From: an uncultured Pseudomonadales bacterium | GTDB lineage: Bacteria; Pseudomonadota; Gammaproteobacteria; Pseudomonadales; Pseudohongiellaceae | DNA: 64,000 nt | NCBI GenBank assembly: GCA_943789485.1 | Contig: CALSUH010000016.1 | Location: 1-64,000 of the forward strand | Direction of reading: 5' to 3' | Part shown: positions 16,271 to 25,896 of the stretch, piece by piece | How positions within the stretch are numbered: position 1 is the first letter of the stretch | Layout: each line of letters starts with the position of its first letter | Notes under the pieces: generated by a model | Told to the model about the DNA's origin: nothing | The model's database searches: none | What the model saw: the letters and a program-made list of their open reading frames with translations, nothing else | Translations under genes and position numbers: made by a program

Positions 16271-18751
16271 ATGAGCAGCATCGACCCGCAGTATCCTCCA
16301 CAGGCAGTTGAAGCCGAAGCACAGGCCTATTGGCAAGAACACGAAAGTTTTAAAGTCAGCGAAGACACGTCCCTAGAAAAATTTTATTGCCTCTCTATGT
16401 TCCCCTATCCAAGCGGGCACCTGCACATGGGGCATGTGCGAAATTACTCCATTGGCGATGCGATATCTCGCTACCAGCGCATGCTTGGCAAGAATGTCTT
16501 ACAGCCAATGGGATGGGATGCCTTCGGACTCCCTGCCGAAAATGCGGCTATTGCGAATGAAGTGCCACCGGCAAAGTGGACTTACAACAACATCGACTAT
16601 ATGCGTGAGCAGTTGCAACGACTTGGATATGCCTACGACTGGAGTCGAGAGATTGCGACCTGCCACCCTGACTATTACCGCTGGGAACAATGGTTCTTCA
16701 CCCGCCTCTTCAAGAGGGGACTGGTTTACAAGAAATCATCTGAAGTAAATTGGGACCCAGTAGATCAGACCGTGCTCGCTAATGAGCAAGTAGTGGACGG
16801 CCGCGGCTGGCGCTCAGGCGCAGTTGTTGAACGTCGTGAGATTCCGCAGTGGTTTATCAAGATAACCGACTTCGCTCAGGAGCTTTTGGATGATCTCGGC
16901 GACTTGGATGGCTGGCCCGAAAAAGTTCGCACCATGCAGGCGAACTGGATCGGCCGCTCAGAAGGCGTCGAGCTGGATTTTACAGTTGCAAACGAAAACG
17001 ATGAATCGCTAAAAATACTTAGTGTCTACACCACAAGGCCAGACACCTTAATGGGGGTTACGTATGTGGCGCTCGCCGTGCAACACCCGCTTGCGAGCAA
17101 AGCCGCTGAATCAAATTCAATCGTTGCCCAATACATCGAACAGCAGGGCAATACCAAAGTCGCCGAAGCAGAAATGGCGACCATGGAGAAGACTGGAATA
17201 GATACCGGCCTAAAGGCCATTCATCCTATTAGCGGCGAAGAACTACCGATCTTTTTAGCCAACTTCGTGCTGATGAGCTATGGATCTGGTGCCGTAATGG
17301 CGGTACCCGCACACGATCAGCGCGATTGGGAATTCGCAAAGAAATACCAACTTCCTATTCAACAAGTAATCCAGCCAAGCAGCAACGAGGAAATTTGTGA
17401 TTTAGAGACCGAAGCCTTCACTGCGAAAGGAAAGCTTGTAAATTCTGGTGATTTTGATGGCCTAGATTTCGAGGCAGCGTTCGTCGCCATAGAGAGTCAC
17501 CTAAGTGAACGCAAGCAAGGACATAAAAAGGTCAATTTCCGCCTACGTGACTGGGGTGTATCCCGTCAGCGCTATTGGGGCGCCCCAATCCCCATCATCA
17601 ACTGTGAGAACTGCGGCTCTGTGGCGGTACCCGATGAAGATCTGCCAGTCATTCTGCCTACCGATGTGGAGATAGATGCGAGCGGCTCGCCTTTAGGCAA
17701 GCTAAAAGATTTCATAGATGTGGAGTGTCCGCTGTGTAAATCGAAGGCAAAGCGCGAGACTGATACCTTCGATACGTTCATGGAATCCTCTTGGTATTAC
17801 GCGCGCTACGCTAGCCGCGATCAAGATCAAAGCATGCTAGATGAGCGGGCAGACTACTGGCTTCCGGTAGATCAGTACATCGGTGGCATCGAGCACGCCA
17901 TCTTGCATCTGTTGTACGCACGTTTCTTTCATAAACTTATGCGTAACGAAGGACTGGTGGGTTCCGATGAGCCATTTAAGCATCTACTAACCCAAGGCAT
18001 GGTACTCAAAGACGGCAGTAAGATGTCGAAGTCGAAGGGCAACACGGTTGACCCACTGCCACTGATCGAAAAATACGGAGCGGACACTGTACGCATGTTT
18101 ACCATGTTTGCATCCCCTCCCACTCAGTCACTAGAATGGTCGGATAGCGGCGTAGAAGGCAGTTATCGCTTCCTGAAGAGACTTTGGAAGATTGTTGCGA
18201 ATCATCAGCCAATACCGCTGGACGATTTTTCCAGCCGTAAACTCAACAACGAGCAAATCACGCTGCGCCGAAAAACCCATCAGACCTTACAGAAAGTAAC
18301 TGACGACTACGGCAGACGGCACACTTTCAACACTGCCATCGCCGCTACAATGGAGTTATTAAATACAGTTGCCCGTTTTACCGATTCCCGCGATGGCGAG
18401 AACGATCAAAAGGTCATACAAGAATCGTTGGAGACAGCGATCCTAATGCTGGCGCCCATCGTGCCACATTTTTGCCATGCCTTATGGCAGCACCTTGGCC
18501 ATGAAGGAACAGTAATGAATGCCTCCTGGCCCATCGTGGATGAATCAGCCTTAACCGAGAGTTCTATCACTGTCGTGCTGCAAGTGAATGGAAAATTGCG
18601 CGACAAAGTAGAAGCGCCGAAGGGTATTAGCAAGGATGAATTGGAGAATCTGGCGCTTGGCAATGAGGCTGTCAAGCGTTTTATCGCTGATGCCACGATT
18701 AGAAAAGTCATTGTTGTTCCCGGCCGTTTGGTCAATATCGTCGCTAACTGA
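16271..18751 (+). CDS. leuS: Leucyl-tRNA synthetase
   Basis: An 826-residue class I aminoacyl-tRNA synthetase that charges tRNA-Leu. It has the HIGH-type motif HLHMGH (50-55), a CP1 editing domain (roughly 220-415, with TTRPDTLMG and the [15 protein letters not shown] specificity region), a zinc-like insert with CENCGS and CPLCKS, the KMSKS loop (584-588), and an anticodon-binding C-terminal domain. This is slightly shorter than the ~860 residues of the E. coli enzyme, with no missing motif. lptE and holA follow within 14 bases each, the conserved arrangement. Confidence 0.97.
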   Translation: MSSIDPQYPPQAVEAEAQAYWQEHESFKVSEDTSLEKFYCLSMFPYPSGHLHMGHVRNYSIGDAISRYQRMLGKNVLQPMGWDAFGLPAENAAIANEVPPAKWTYNNIDYMREQLQRLGYAYDWSREIATCHPDYYRWEQWFFTRLFKRGLVYKKSSEVNWDPVDQTVLANEQVVDGRGWRSGAVVERREIPQWFIKITDFAQELLDDLGDLDGWPEKVRTMQANWIGRSEGVELDFTVANENDESLKILSVYTTRPDTLMGVTYVALAVQHPLASKAAESNSIVAQYIEQQGNTKVAEAEMATMEKTGIDTGLKAIHPISGEELPIFLANFVLMSYGSGAVMAVPAHDQRDWEFAKKYQLPIQQVIQPSSNEEICDLETEAFTAKGKLVNSGDFDGLDFEAAFVAIESHLSERKQGHKKVNFRLRDWGVSRQRYWGAPIPIINCENCGSVAVPDEDLPVILPTDVEIDASGSPLGKLKDFIDVECPLCKSKAKRETDTFDTFMESSWYYARYASRDQDQSMLDERADYWLPVDQYIGGIEHAILHLLYARFFHKLMRNEGLVGSDEPFKHLLTQGMVLKDGSKMSKSKGNTVDPLPLIEKYGADTVRMFTMFASPPTQSLEWSDSGVEGSYRFLKRLWKIVANHQPIPLDDFSSRKLNNEQITLRRKTHQTLQKVTDDYGRRHTFNTAIAATMELLNTVARFTDSRDGENDQKVIQESLETAILMLAPIVPHFCHALWQHLGHEGTVMNASWPIVDESALTESSITVVLQVNGKLRDKVEAPKGISKDELENLALGNEAVKRFIADATIRKVIVVPGRLVNIVAN

Positions 18752-18765
18752 ATATCGGACAACTC

Positions 18766-19281
18766 ATGACCCAAGGTTTTGCCTTCAAAACACTTGTCCT
18801 TTCGACACTTTTTCTAATTCTCAACAGCTGCGGATTTAGTCTTCGTGGAAGCGATGTACTCTCAACCAATTTTAGTGAACTACAATTTTACAGTGAGCTA
18901 CCCAACAGCGAGCTGGCTCGGCTACTGCGGCGCAGCCTCGATAGTGCTGCGGTGAATGTCACTCTGGTAAGTCTAGATAAGGCAGATTCAACTGTAGCTC
19001 TGCTAGGAATTGCGAATGAACAGCTTGTCTCCAGGCCGGTAACTATAAACCCTCGTGCAAGAGCTGCGCAGATCGAGTTGCGTCTATCGGTGGACATGGG
19101 ATTACTGCTCGGTCAGCAGACCCTGTTAGAATCCGAAACGCTATTTGTTGAGAGAACCTACTTTCAAGATGTAGAGAACATTAGCGGCAATCAAGAAGAG
19201 GCGCAGATCATTTCTGCCGAGATGCGCCGAGAATTGATCAACCAAATGATGCGGCGCTTAGCTGCCATCAATCCAATTTAG
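18766..19281 (+). CDS. lptE: LPS-assembly lipoprotein LptE
   Basis: A 171-residue outer-membrane lipoprotein that plugs the LptD barrel and helps deliver lipopolysaccharide to the surface. The signal peptide ends in a lipobox LNSC (Cys near residue 24), followed by GFSLRG, the hallmark start of mature LptE. The rest fits the family: beta strands, one helix, weak sequence conservation. It is 14 bases after leuS and 14 before holA, as in most gammaproteobacteria. Confidence 0.92.
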   Translation: MTQGFAFKTLVLSTLFLILNSCGFSLRGSDVLSTNFSELQFYSELPNSELARLLRRSLDSAAVNVTLVSLDKADSTVALLGIANEQLVSRPVTINPRARAAQIELRLSVDMGLLLGQQTLLESETLFVERTYFQDVENISGNQEEAQIISAEMRRELINQMMRRLAAINPI

Positions 19282-19295
19282 AGCACCTGGTTGCT

Positions 19296-20345
19296 ATGAG
19301 AATAAAGCCAGAACAACTCCCCCGAACCCTCAGCAGCAATAATCTACCTTTGTACTGGCTGAGCGGCGATGAACCTCTGCTGATGATCGAGGCAGCAGAT
19401 CTAATTCGAAGTCAGTACAGAGAAAAGGGGTATACAGAAAGAGAAATCCTCAATGTCGATAAGAGCTTCGATTGGGGCCAGTTTTTGCAGTTGACAGGCA
19501 ACCTTTCGTTGTTCGCAGAGAAAAAAATCATAGAGCTGCGACTTTCGAGTGCAAAATGGGAAGACGCCGGCAAGAAAGCGATCCTACACTATCTGAGCGA
19601 ACTAAATCCCGACTATCTCATCTTGCTAAGTGGACCCAAATTGGATGCTGCCACGCTTAAAACTAAGTGGTTCACTGAAATCGAGAATCACGGCGCCTTC
19701 ATGCAGATTTGGCCAATCAATAGGGACGATCTCACTCCCTGGTTAGAGCAAAGACTTCTGCGCGAAGGAATTCAGGCAGACCGTGAGGCGGTCCATTTAC
19801 TCGCCGATAAGGTTGAGGGTAACTTACTAGCGGCCATGCAGGAAATCGAGAAGCTAAAACTACTTGCTTCCGACGCGAGCGGAAACCCCATACGGCTGAA
19901 CGCGAAAACGGTTATGCAACTGGTGGCTGATAGTTCACGCTACAATGTCTATCAATTAGTGGACGCTGCGCTGCTCGGTGATGTTAGCCGGGCGCAAAAA
20001 ATGCTGGCTGGACTTAAAAATGAAGGCCTTTTCCCTCTTATTATTTTGTCTGCTATCTGCCGCGAATTGAGAGCGCTGCTGCCCATGCTAGAAAAGAAAC
20101 GTCAGGGCCAAGGGGTCAACGCTATCATTCAATCCGCACGAGTTTGGTACAATCGCAAGCAGCCAGTAGCTGCTGCATTAGCCCGACTCGATACGGACAG
20201 TGTTTGGAAGTTCTTGGATCATAGTCGCCTAATCGATCAAAGTATCAAGGGAATGTCTACTGCAAACCCCTGGGACGAGCTCAGCTTGCTATTACTGCAG
20301 TTCAGCGGGGCTAAACCTGGCACTGCTCAGCACCAGGTCGTCTAG
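19296..20345 (+). CDS. holA: DNA polymerase III subunit delta
   Basis: A 349-residue clamp-loader subunit that opens the beta sliding clamp. The N-terminal region has the family signature YWLSGDEPLLMIEAAD, followed by the collar and C-terminal domains (DQSIKGMSTANPWDELSLLLL, the conserved end). Length is normal. It ends the leuS-lptE-holA operon; nadD, which often follows, is found near 44 kb instead, so synteny is broken here. The M3 peptidase gene converges with it four bases beyond the stop. Confidence 0.94.
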   Translation: MRIKPEQLPRTLSSNNLPLYWLSGDEPLLMIEAADLIRSQYREKGYTEREILNVDKSFDWGQFLQLTGNLSLFAEKKIIELRLSSAKWEDAGKKAILHYLSELNPDYLILLSGPKLDAATLKTKWFTEIENHGAFMQIWPINRDDLTPWLEQRLLREGIQADREAVHLLADKVEGNLLAAMQEIEKLKLLASDASGNPIRLNAKTVMQLVADSSRYNVYQLVDAALLGDVSRAQKMLAGLKNEGLFPLIILSAICRELRALLPMLEKKRQGQGVNAIIQSARVWYNRKQPVAAALARLDTDSVWKFLDHSRLIDQSIKGMSTANPWDELSLLLLQFSGAKPGTAQHQVV

Positions 20346-20348
20346 AAT

Positions 20349-22536
20349 CTAGTCCAAGCCTCTGCGTTCTAACAGCGGTGCGATATTCGCATCCCTTCCC
20401 CGAAATGCACGGAAAAGAGACATAGCCTCCTCGCTTCCTCCTCGCGAAAGCAGCGTCTCCCTGAAATGATCACCGTTCTCTCTAAGCAGACCACCGTTTC
20501 TCCTTGAACCATTCGACGCTGTCAGCATCGAGCACCTCACTCCATATGTAAGAATAATACCCTGCAGAGTAGCCACCCATAATATGTGAGAAATACGTGC
20601 TTCGATAGCGTGGCGGCACCGTATCCAATGCTATGCCAGCGCTCATCAAGGCCTGATTTTCGAAATCTGTCATTTCGTCCGCTGAAGGAACCTGCTCAGG
20701 TGATAGTTGATGCAACGCTTGATCCAAAATCGACGCGGCCAGGTACTCGGTAGTCGCGAAGCCTTGATTGAATTTTTGCGTAGCCAAGACCTTGTCTAAC
20801 AATTCACGGGGCATTTGTTCACCTGTCTGGTAGTGCACGGCATAATTCTCCAATACTTCCGGCCAGGTAGCCCACATCTCATTGACCTGTGAGGGATACT
20901 CTACAAAATCACGAGGTACACTCGTTCCAGAGAAGTAGGGATATTCGACGTTGGAAAACATCCCGTGCAAAGCATGCCCAAACTCGTGAAACATCGTAGT
21001 CACTTCATCAAATGTAAGAAGTGTCGGGTCGCCCGCCTGTGGCTCTGTAATATTAAGGTGATTCGCCACGATGGGTGTCGTGCCCTGCATGCCACTTTGA
21101 GATACATACGCGTTCATCCAGGCACCACCTCGCTTAGTGGATCTTGCATACGGGTCCATTAAAAATAGTGCCAGGGTTTCGCCGCTGCTATCAAAAACTT
21201 CGAACACTCGAACATCCTCCTGATAGACGGGCAGATCGAATCGCTCTTCGAATGTAATTCCGTACAGCTGTTCTGCCGCGAAAAACACGCCGCGCCGTAA
21301 AACATTATCGACTTCAAAATAAGGCTGTAATTGACTCTCATCGAATTGGTAACGAGCAGTGCGCAGTTTCTCTGTGTAGTAAGGCCAATCCCAAGCCTTA
21401 AGTTCGAAATCCAGGCCATCGTCTTCGATCATCTGTTGCAAATCGGCGGCCTCAATTCTGGTATTCGCCACCGCTGCTGGCGCGAGCTCCGCCAATCGAT
21501 GATTTACCGACGTGACCAATCCCGCGGTAGTATCTTCCAGCGTGAAATCAGCATGACTGGCGTAACCGAGTAGCTGCGCGCGCTGCGCACGAAGGCGCAG
21601 AACGTCAGAGAGTACCTGCCGATTATCGTAGGTTCCACCACGGCTGCCTCTAGAGATCGATGTAGTGTGAATTCGCTCGCGAAGCGCTCTGTTCTGAAGG
21701 TTTGAAAGGCTTGGCTGTCCGCTGGTGTTTAGCAAAGGAATGACGAATTTTCCCTGCAGATCACGAGATTCGGCCTCGTTCTGGGCTGCCGTGATGAGCG
21801 CCTCACTCATGCCTGTCAATTCTTCTCGCGAGCCCACAACGATTGCTAGGTCATTCACTTCACTTTGAATATTTTGGCGGTACTGCGTCCGCAACACAGC
21901 AATCTCGCTGTTGAGCTCTCGCACCTGTTCCTGCTGCTGTCGAGTAAGTGCCGCGCCCGCTCTCACATAGTCCACATGATACTGCTCCAATAGACGCAAG
22001 GACTGCGCATCTAACCGCAATTGTTCACGCTGTTCCTGCAGGACACTAATTCGCTCAAACAACACCGGGTTTAACAGAATCTTGTCGCTGTGTGCCGCTA
22101 ATTGAGGTGCCAATTCTTGCTCTAACTCGCGAATACCCTCATTCGTATGTGCGCCGGACATGCTGAAGAATACCGTAGCTACTCGGCTCAGCAGCTGCCC
22201 AGACAATTCCAATGGAATTATGGTGTTTTCAAATGTCGGCGCACCTGCTTGATTGATAATGTCATTAAGTTCGGCAAGTTGCTCCTCCATACCCCGTTCA
22301 AATGCAGGCATATAGTGGCTATTTTCAATACGGTCGAAGGGTGGATAGTTGAGATAAAGAGGGCTTTCTTGAAAAAATGGATTGATTGTCATTCCTCCGG
22401 CATCTGCCATAGATGGATCATCCTGACTCGCCTGAACCAATGCAGGAAAGGTCTCCTTAGATTCAGAGCATGAGGATAATAGTGTTGTGCTAAAAACCAG
22501 TAAGCAGCACATCTGTAGTGTCGATTGCAATGTCAT
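20349..22536 (-). pseudogene. M3-family oligopeptidase lipoprotein, frameshifted near C terminus
   Basis: A zinc metallopeptidase of the thimet/Dcp family, which trims short peptides. A lipoprotein signal (lipobox LSSC, Cys near residue 23) suggests a periplasmic or outer-membrane location. The zinc motif HEFGHALHG lies near residue 515 with the downstream Glu-containing helix NEMWATWPEVLENYA. The main frame stops at KEKRWSA after 684 residues. The expected ending, NGGLLRENGDHFRETLLSRGG through LLERRGLD, continues in another frame to 20349. Deleting one T from TTT at 20497-20499 restores it, adding about 44 residues. As with phoH, a homopolymer error is likely. Confidence 0.88.
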
Positions 22537-22605
22537 GCAAATCCCTCCTATTCCTAGGGTAACTCAGTAAGTAGGGACAAAACTTCACACGGTTTTCAAT
22601 ATTAG

Positions 22606-22634
22606 TCAACAACCGCAGAAGTTTGCCCTATAAT
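22606..22634 (+). promoter_or_regulatory. Predicted sigma-70 promoter for the 7TM-DISM kinase gene
   Basis: TATAAT at 22629-22634 with TCAACA 17 bases upstream (22606-22611). A second TATAAT at 22670-22675 lacks a matching -35. Both lie in the divergent spacer between the M3 peptidase and the sensor kinase. Confidence 0.4.
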
Positions 22635-22723
22635 CCCCAGTTCTCACCCCTATACGGAACGCCTTGTCCTATAATATCTGGGGACTATGTGCATAGACGC
22701 TTGCCAAGACACCGGGTACTTTC

Positions 22724-24682
22724 TTGAACTACCAGCCTCGAAATATTGCAGTTATTCGTTCTTATCTGACTAACTTGTGTTTCCTATTAGCGCTGCTATT
22801 GCTGCCCGTCTCTGTTCCCCATGCGGCTGAACTCAATATTACTCAGAATCAGTTGCCGGTGAACCTAGGTCCCTATCTAGATTACTTTGAAGATCCCGAG
22901 CAGGCCTACACTATTGAACAGATGACCTCTGATTCGATCGAGTGGCAGCGCTCTACCCAAACTATTCCCACCATGGGCATGGGTAAGTCGGCACATTGGT
23001 TCAGCATAGTCCTTAGCGGCGAAAATATGCTGGACGAAGATTTAGTCCTTGCGTTGGATACGGTTATATTGGATCGAGTAGAGTTTTATTTTGTGGATGG
23101 CGGTACGGTGGTACGCACTTCTGTAGCCGGAGATACGATCCCGTTATCACAGCTCGATTATCCTTACAGATTTCCAATAGTCCCTCTCGAGATCCCCGGG
23201 GAAGGTCAACACAGTAAGGTTATTTTTAGAGCTGCATCGTCTGTCGGTGTAGAAATCCCCCTATCTCTTACCACTGTATCGCTGTTAGCAGAAAGCCAAC
23301 AGAGCGTTCTTGTATTTGATGGCGCATTGTTAGTAATGTTTTTATTCTGCTTTGGAATCACGGTGATTGTTTTTAGCTATACACGAGACCCGCTTTTCTT
23401 AGGCGTCTCATTGTTCTTCGGAGCTGGCACCGTCTTTGTGCTAACGCAGACAGGACTCGGCAGAATCTGGTTCTGGCCTGAGAGTATAGGCTCAAATACC
23501 AGATTATCTCTAATCTCAGCGATAGGCATGATGACTAGCCTCTGCTTAATCGGACGAGTGCTACAATTTAAGAGCCGCTACCGAGACTTAATCAATGTAG
23601 TGCTTCGATTTGTTAGCTATTCGATGATTCCTCTTGTTCTGTACTATCTAATAATCCCCTTCGATCAGATTAGTAGTAACAACGTAATTCCTTTAATGGT
23701 GATCGGCCTATTAATCGTGCTCGCCGTGCTGATTATGGCATTGATCGCGGCGATTCAAGGCTCGAAGGCCGCCATTTATTTAGTTACATCATGGGTATTA
23801 ATCATATTCGCCTACATCTCGCTGCTAGTTTACAAATTCGAGATCATTGAAAGAGCTGCGTCATCAGTGATAATTGCTGAGGCATTTTCGATTGCTGCTG
23901 TAGTTTTTTTATTGATGGCAATGGGGGAGTTCGTCCATTCTAAGAACGACGAACTTGAAAATGCCCGCATGGAGACAAAAGCCAAGGGAGAATTTTTGAA
24001 GAATGTTTCTAGAGAATTCCTAATTCCTGTTCACCTGATTCTCGCTAACTCAAAACGACTAATGGCCACTCATTCGGATGGCTTGGATGATCTAACAAAA
24101 AGGCATATTATAACTGTTATAGATCAGAGCGAACACCTGCACAAGCTGATAAACGATCTTCTGGAAATGGCGGAGCTTGAATCTGATAGTTTCGAACCCG
24201 AGTACGAGTTAATAGAGATGTCAAATTTTCTCGATGACATTAAAAAAACCATGTCCACCTCCATAATGGAAAAAGGGCTTCAGCTAGAAACTAAATTCGC
24301 TTTAACGAACTTATTAGTTCAAACCGACAGGTTACGGCTGCAACATATATTGATTAACATCATTACCAACGCGACTAAGTTCACAGAGAAAGGGAGCATC
24401 TTGCTAGCGTACAAGGCGATTTATTTTCAACGTAGACTAGGCATTGAAATATCAATTGAAGACACCGGTCGCGGCATGAGCGAAGAATTTCAGCAGGTAT
24501 TGTTCCATGAATTCTCTCGTGAAGACGGAGATAACGTGAAAGACCCGCAGGGCACTGGGCTCGGATTGGTAATAGTCAAACGCATGGTAGAAAAGCTAGG
24601 TGGTGAGGTTACTTTCGAATCACGACAGAATGAAGGAAGTCGATTCCATATTCGACTACCACTTCGGGTGATTAAAGACTAA
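22724..24682 (+). CDS. 7TM-DISM sensor histidine kinase lacking the phospho-His
   Basis: A 652-residue membrane sensor. After a signal peptide (about 14-35, ending PHAAE) comes a periplasmic 7TMR-DISMED2 domain (about 40-190), seven transmembrane helices of the 7TMR-DISM type (about 195-400), and a kinase module. The ATPase domain looks intact: N-box INIITNATKF, EDTGRGMS and GTGLGLVIV. In the H-box, GEFLKNVSREFLIPV, the position of the phosphoaccepting His is Arg430 (codon AGA at 24011). It therefore should not autophosphorylate in the usual way and may act as an allosteric partner. Only a TTG start (22724) precedes the signal peptide. No response regulator is adjacent. Confidence 0.85.
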   Translation: MNYQPRNIAVIRSYLTNLCFLLALLLLPVSVPHAAELNITQNQLPVNLGPYLDYFEDPEQAYTIEQMTSDSIEWQRSTQTIPTMGMGKSAHWFSIVLSGENMLDEDLVLALDTVILDRVEFYFVDGGTVVRTSVAGDTIPLSQLDYPYRFPIVPLEIPGEGQHSKVIFRAASSVGVEIPLSLTTVSLLAESQQSVLVFDGALLVMFLFCFGITVIVFSYTRDPLFLGVSLFFGAGTVFVLTQTGLGRIWFWPESIGSNTRLSLISAIGMMTSLCLIGRVLQFKSRYRDLINVVLRFVSYSMIPLVLYYLIIPFDQISSNNVIPLMVIGLLIVLAVLIMALIAAIQGSKAAIYLVTSWVLIIFAYISLLVYKFEIIERAASSVIIAEAFSIAAVVFLLMAMGEFVHSKNDELENARMETKAKGEFLKNVSREFLIPVHLILANSKRLMATHSDGLDDLTKRHIITVIDQSEHLHKLINDLLEMAELESDSFEPEYELIEMSNFLDDIKKTMSTSIMEKGLQLETKFALTNLLVQTDRLRLQHILINIITNATKFTEKGSILLAYKAIYFQRRLGIEISIEDTGRGMSEEFQQVLFHEFSREDGDNVKDPQGTGLGLVIVKRMVEKLGGEVTFESRQNEGSRFHIRLPLRVIKD

Positions 24683-24684
24683 GG

Positions 24685-24723
24685 AGCTTTCTTAAACAGC
24701 TTTCTTAAACAGCTTTCTTAAAC
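24685..24723 (+). repeat. 13-bp tandem repeat, three copies
   Basis: AGCTTTCTTAAAC is repeated three times without interruption, followed by a decayed AGTTTCCTT. It lies between the convergent sensor-kinase and DUF2164 genes and supplies the DUF2164 stop codon. It is short enough to arise by slippage. Confidence 0.9.
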
Positions 24724-24969
24724 AGTTTCCTTCTCTAATTGGTAGATCAACTCGCCCACGTCCTCCATCTTGATCTCAAAGCTTTTGAGAGCATCAGCCA
24801 GCCCTTGATTGTAATAGTACCCACCCACTTCTTTAGAGAAAAAGTCCAACAGAAACTCAGCATCGAAGCTCCCTATTTCTTGCTGTAATTCAACCTCAAA
24901 ATACTTTTGCAACTTCGCTACAACCGCTATTTTAATAGAGTCATCAAGTTTAATTTCTGCCAACATCAT
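24718..24969 (-). CDS. DUF2164 family protein
   Basis: An 83-residue cytoplasmic protein matching DUF2164: IKLDDSIKIAVVAKLQKYFE, then EIGSFDAEFLLDFFSKEVGGYYYNQGL. The family is small, helical and uncharacterised. Its ATG overlaps the TGA of the upstream HAD gene (ATGA), so it is translationally coupled. The stop falls in the 13-bp tandem repeat, so the last residues may vary among strains. Confidence 0.88.
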   Translation of the reverse strand: MMLAEIKLDDSIKIAVVAKLQKYFEVELQQEIGSFDAEFLLDFFSKEVGGYYYNQGLADALKSFEIKMEDVGELIYQLEKETV

Positions 24970-25820
24970 GCCCCTAGTTGCCGAGCTAAATCATTAAAAT
25001 TTTCTGCTGTATAGTCGAATTCGCCATCTGGATTTCTGTTTACTGGTCGCCCTGGACCCCGCTCTAGAGGTCGAATTACATAGGCCGTCTTCAGGCCCGT
25101 GCGTGCTGCCGCTCGCAGGTCCGAAGGGTGAGCCGCAACCATCATCACTTGCTCTGGTTTAAGGCTCAGCAGATCGGCAGCTTTCAGGTAAGCCTCTGGG
25201 TCAGGTTTATAGTGCCCTGACAGCTCGGCTGAGAGAATCGCGTCCCATGGCAATCCTCCATTCTTCGCCATGTGTGTCAGCAAGGAGACATTCCCATTAG
25301 AAAGCGTCGTGATCACATATTTACTCTTTAATTTGTTCAATCCTGAAACTGTATCAGGCCAAGGGGAAAGCCGGTGCCATGCCTCGTTGAAATGAACAAG
25401 TTCCGCCTCGCTCATTCCAGTCAAACTGTATTCCTCGACTAGATCATCGAGAATCATGCGATGTAGATCGTCGATCTTTGTCCAGGGCAATTCACCACTA
25501 CGAACTTTGTTCATAGCGGGGCCATAGCCCGAGCGCCAGTTATCCGCAAATCTTGCCCAATCGACATTGTAGCCCTTCTTGGCGGCTAGCAATTGACCCT
25601 CGCGAATAATAGATCCGCGCCAGTCGACAACCGTTCCGAAAACATCAAAGGTTAACGCTTTCACGCTATTCGCTACCGAGCTATCAGCCGCATAGGAGAG
25701 CACGGGCAATACGCCGACACCAAGCCCCACAGGTAGCAATGAAAGTTGCCGCAGAAATTGTCTTCTACTGGATTGATTTAAGGAAAGTAATTGGATCGAA
25801 TGTGTAGGAATTTTTAGCAT
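24966..25820 (-). CDS. Tat-exported HAD hydrolase, haloacid dehalogenase type II-like
   Basis: A 284-residue protein with a twin-arginine signal (SRRQFLRQLSLL at about 18-29, then a hydrophobic stretch to SYA near residue 44), followed by a HAD domain. The nucleophile Asp sits in LTFDVFGTVVDWRG; the second motif TTLSNGN and the Lys motif HYKPDPEAY are intact. Where L-2-haloacid dehalogenases usually have SSNAWD, this has AAHPSD, a variant common in uncharacterised members. Type II dehalogenases release halide from 2-haloacids; here the substrate is unproven. Export by Tat is unusual for this normally cytoplasmic fold. It is coupled to the DUF2164 gene. Confidence 0.85.
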   Translation of the reverse strand: MLKIPTHSIQLLSLNQSSRRQFLRQLSLLPVGLGVGVLPVLSYAADSSVANSVKALTFDVFGTVVDWRGSIIREGQLLAAKKGYNVDWARFADNWRSGYGPAMNKVRSGELPWTKIDDLHRMILDDLVEEYSLTGMSEAELVHFNEAWHRLSPWPDTVSGLNKLKSKYVITTLSNGNVSLLTHMAKNGGLPWDAILSAELSGHYKPDPEAYLKAADLLSLKPEQVMMVAAHPSDLRAAARTGLKTAYVIRPLERGPGRPVNRNPDGEFDYTAENFNDLARQLGA

Positions 25821-25896
25821 CGCTATTCTCCTAGGTCGATAGAGCTAACGACCCTCTTTAGCTTACGTTAGCATACTGCCTGTTCTAAAAGAACGC

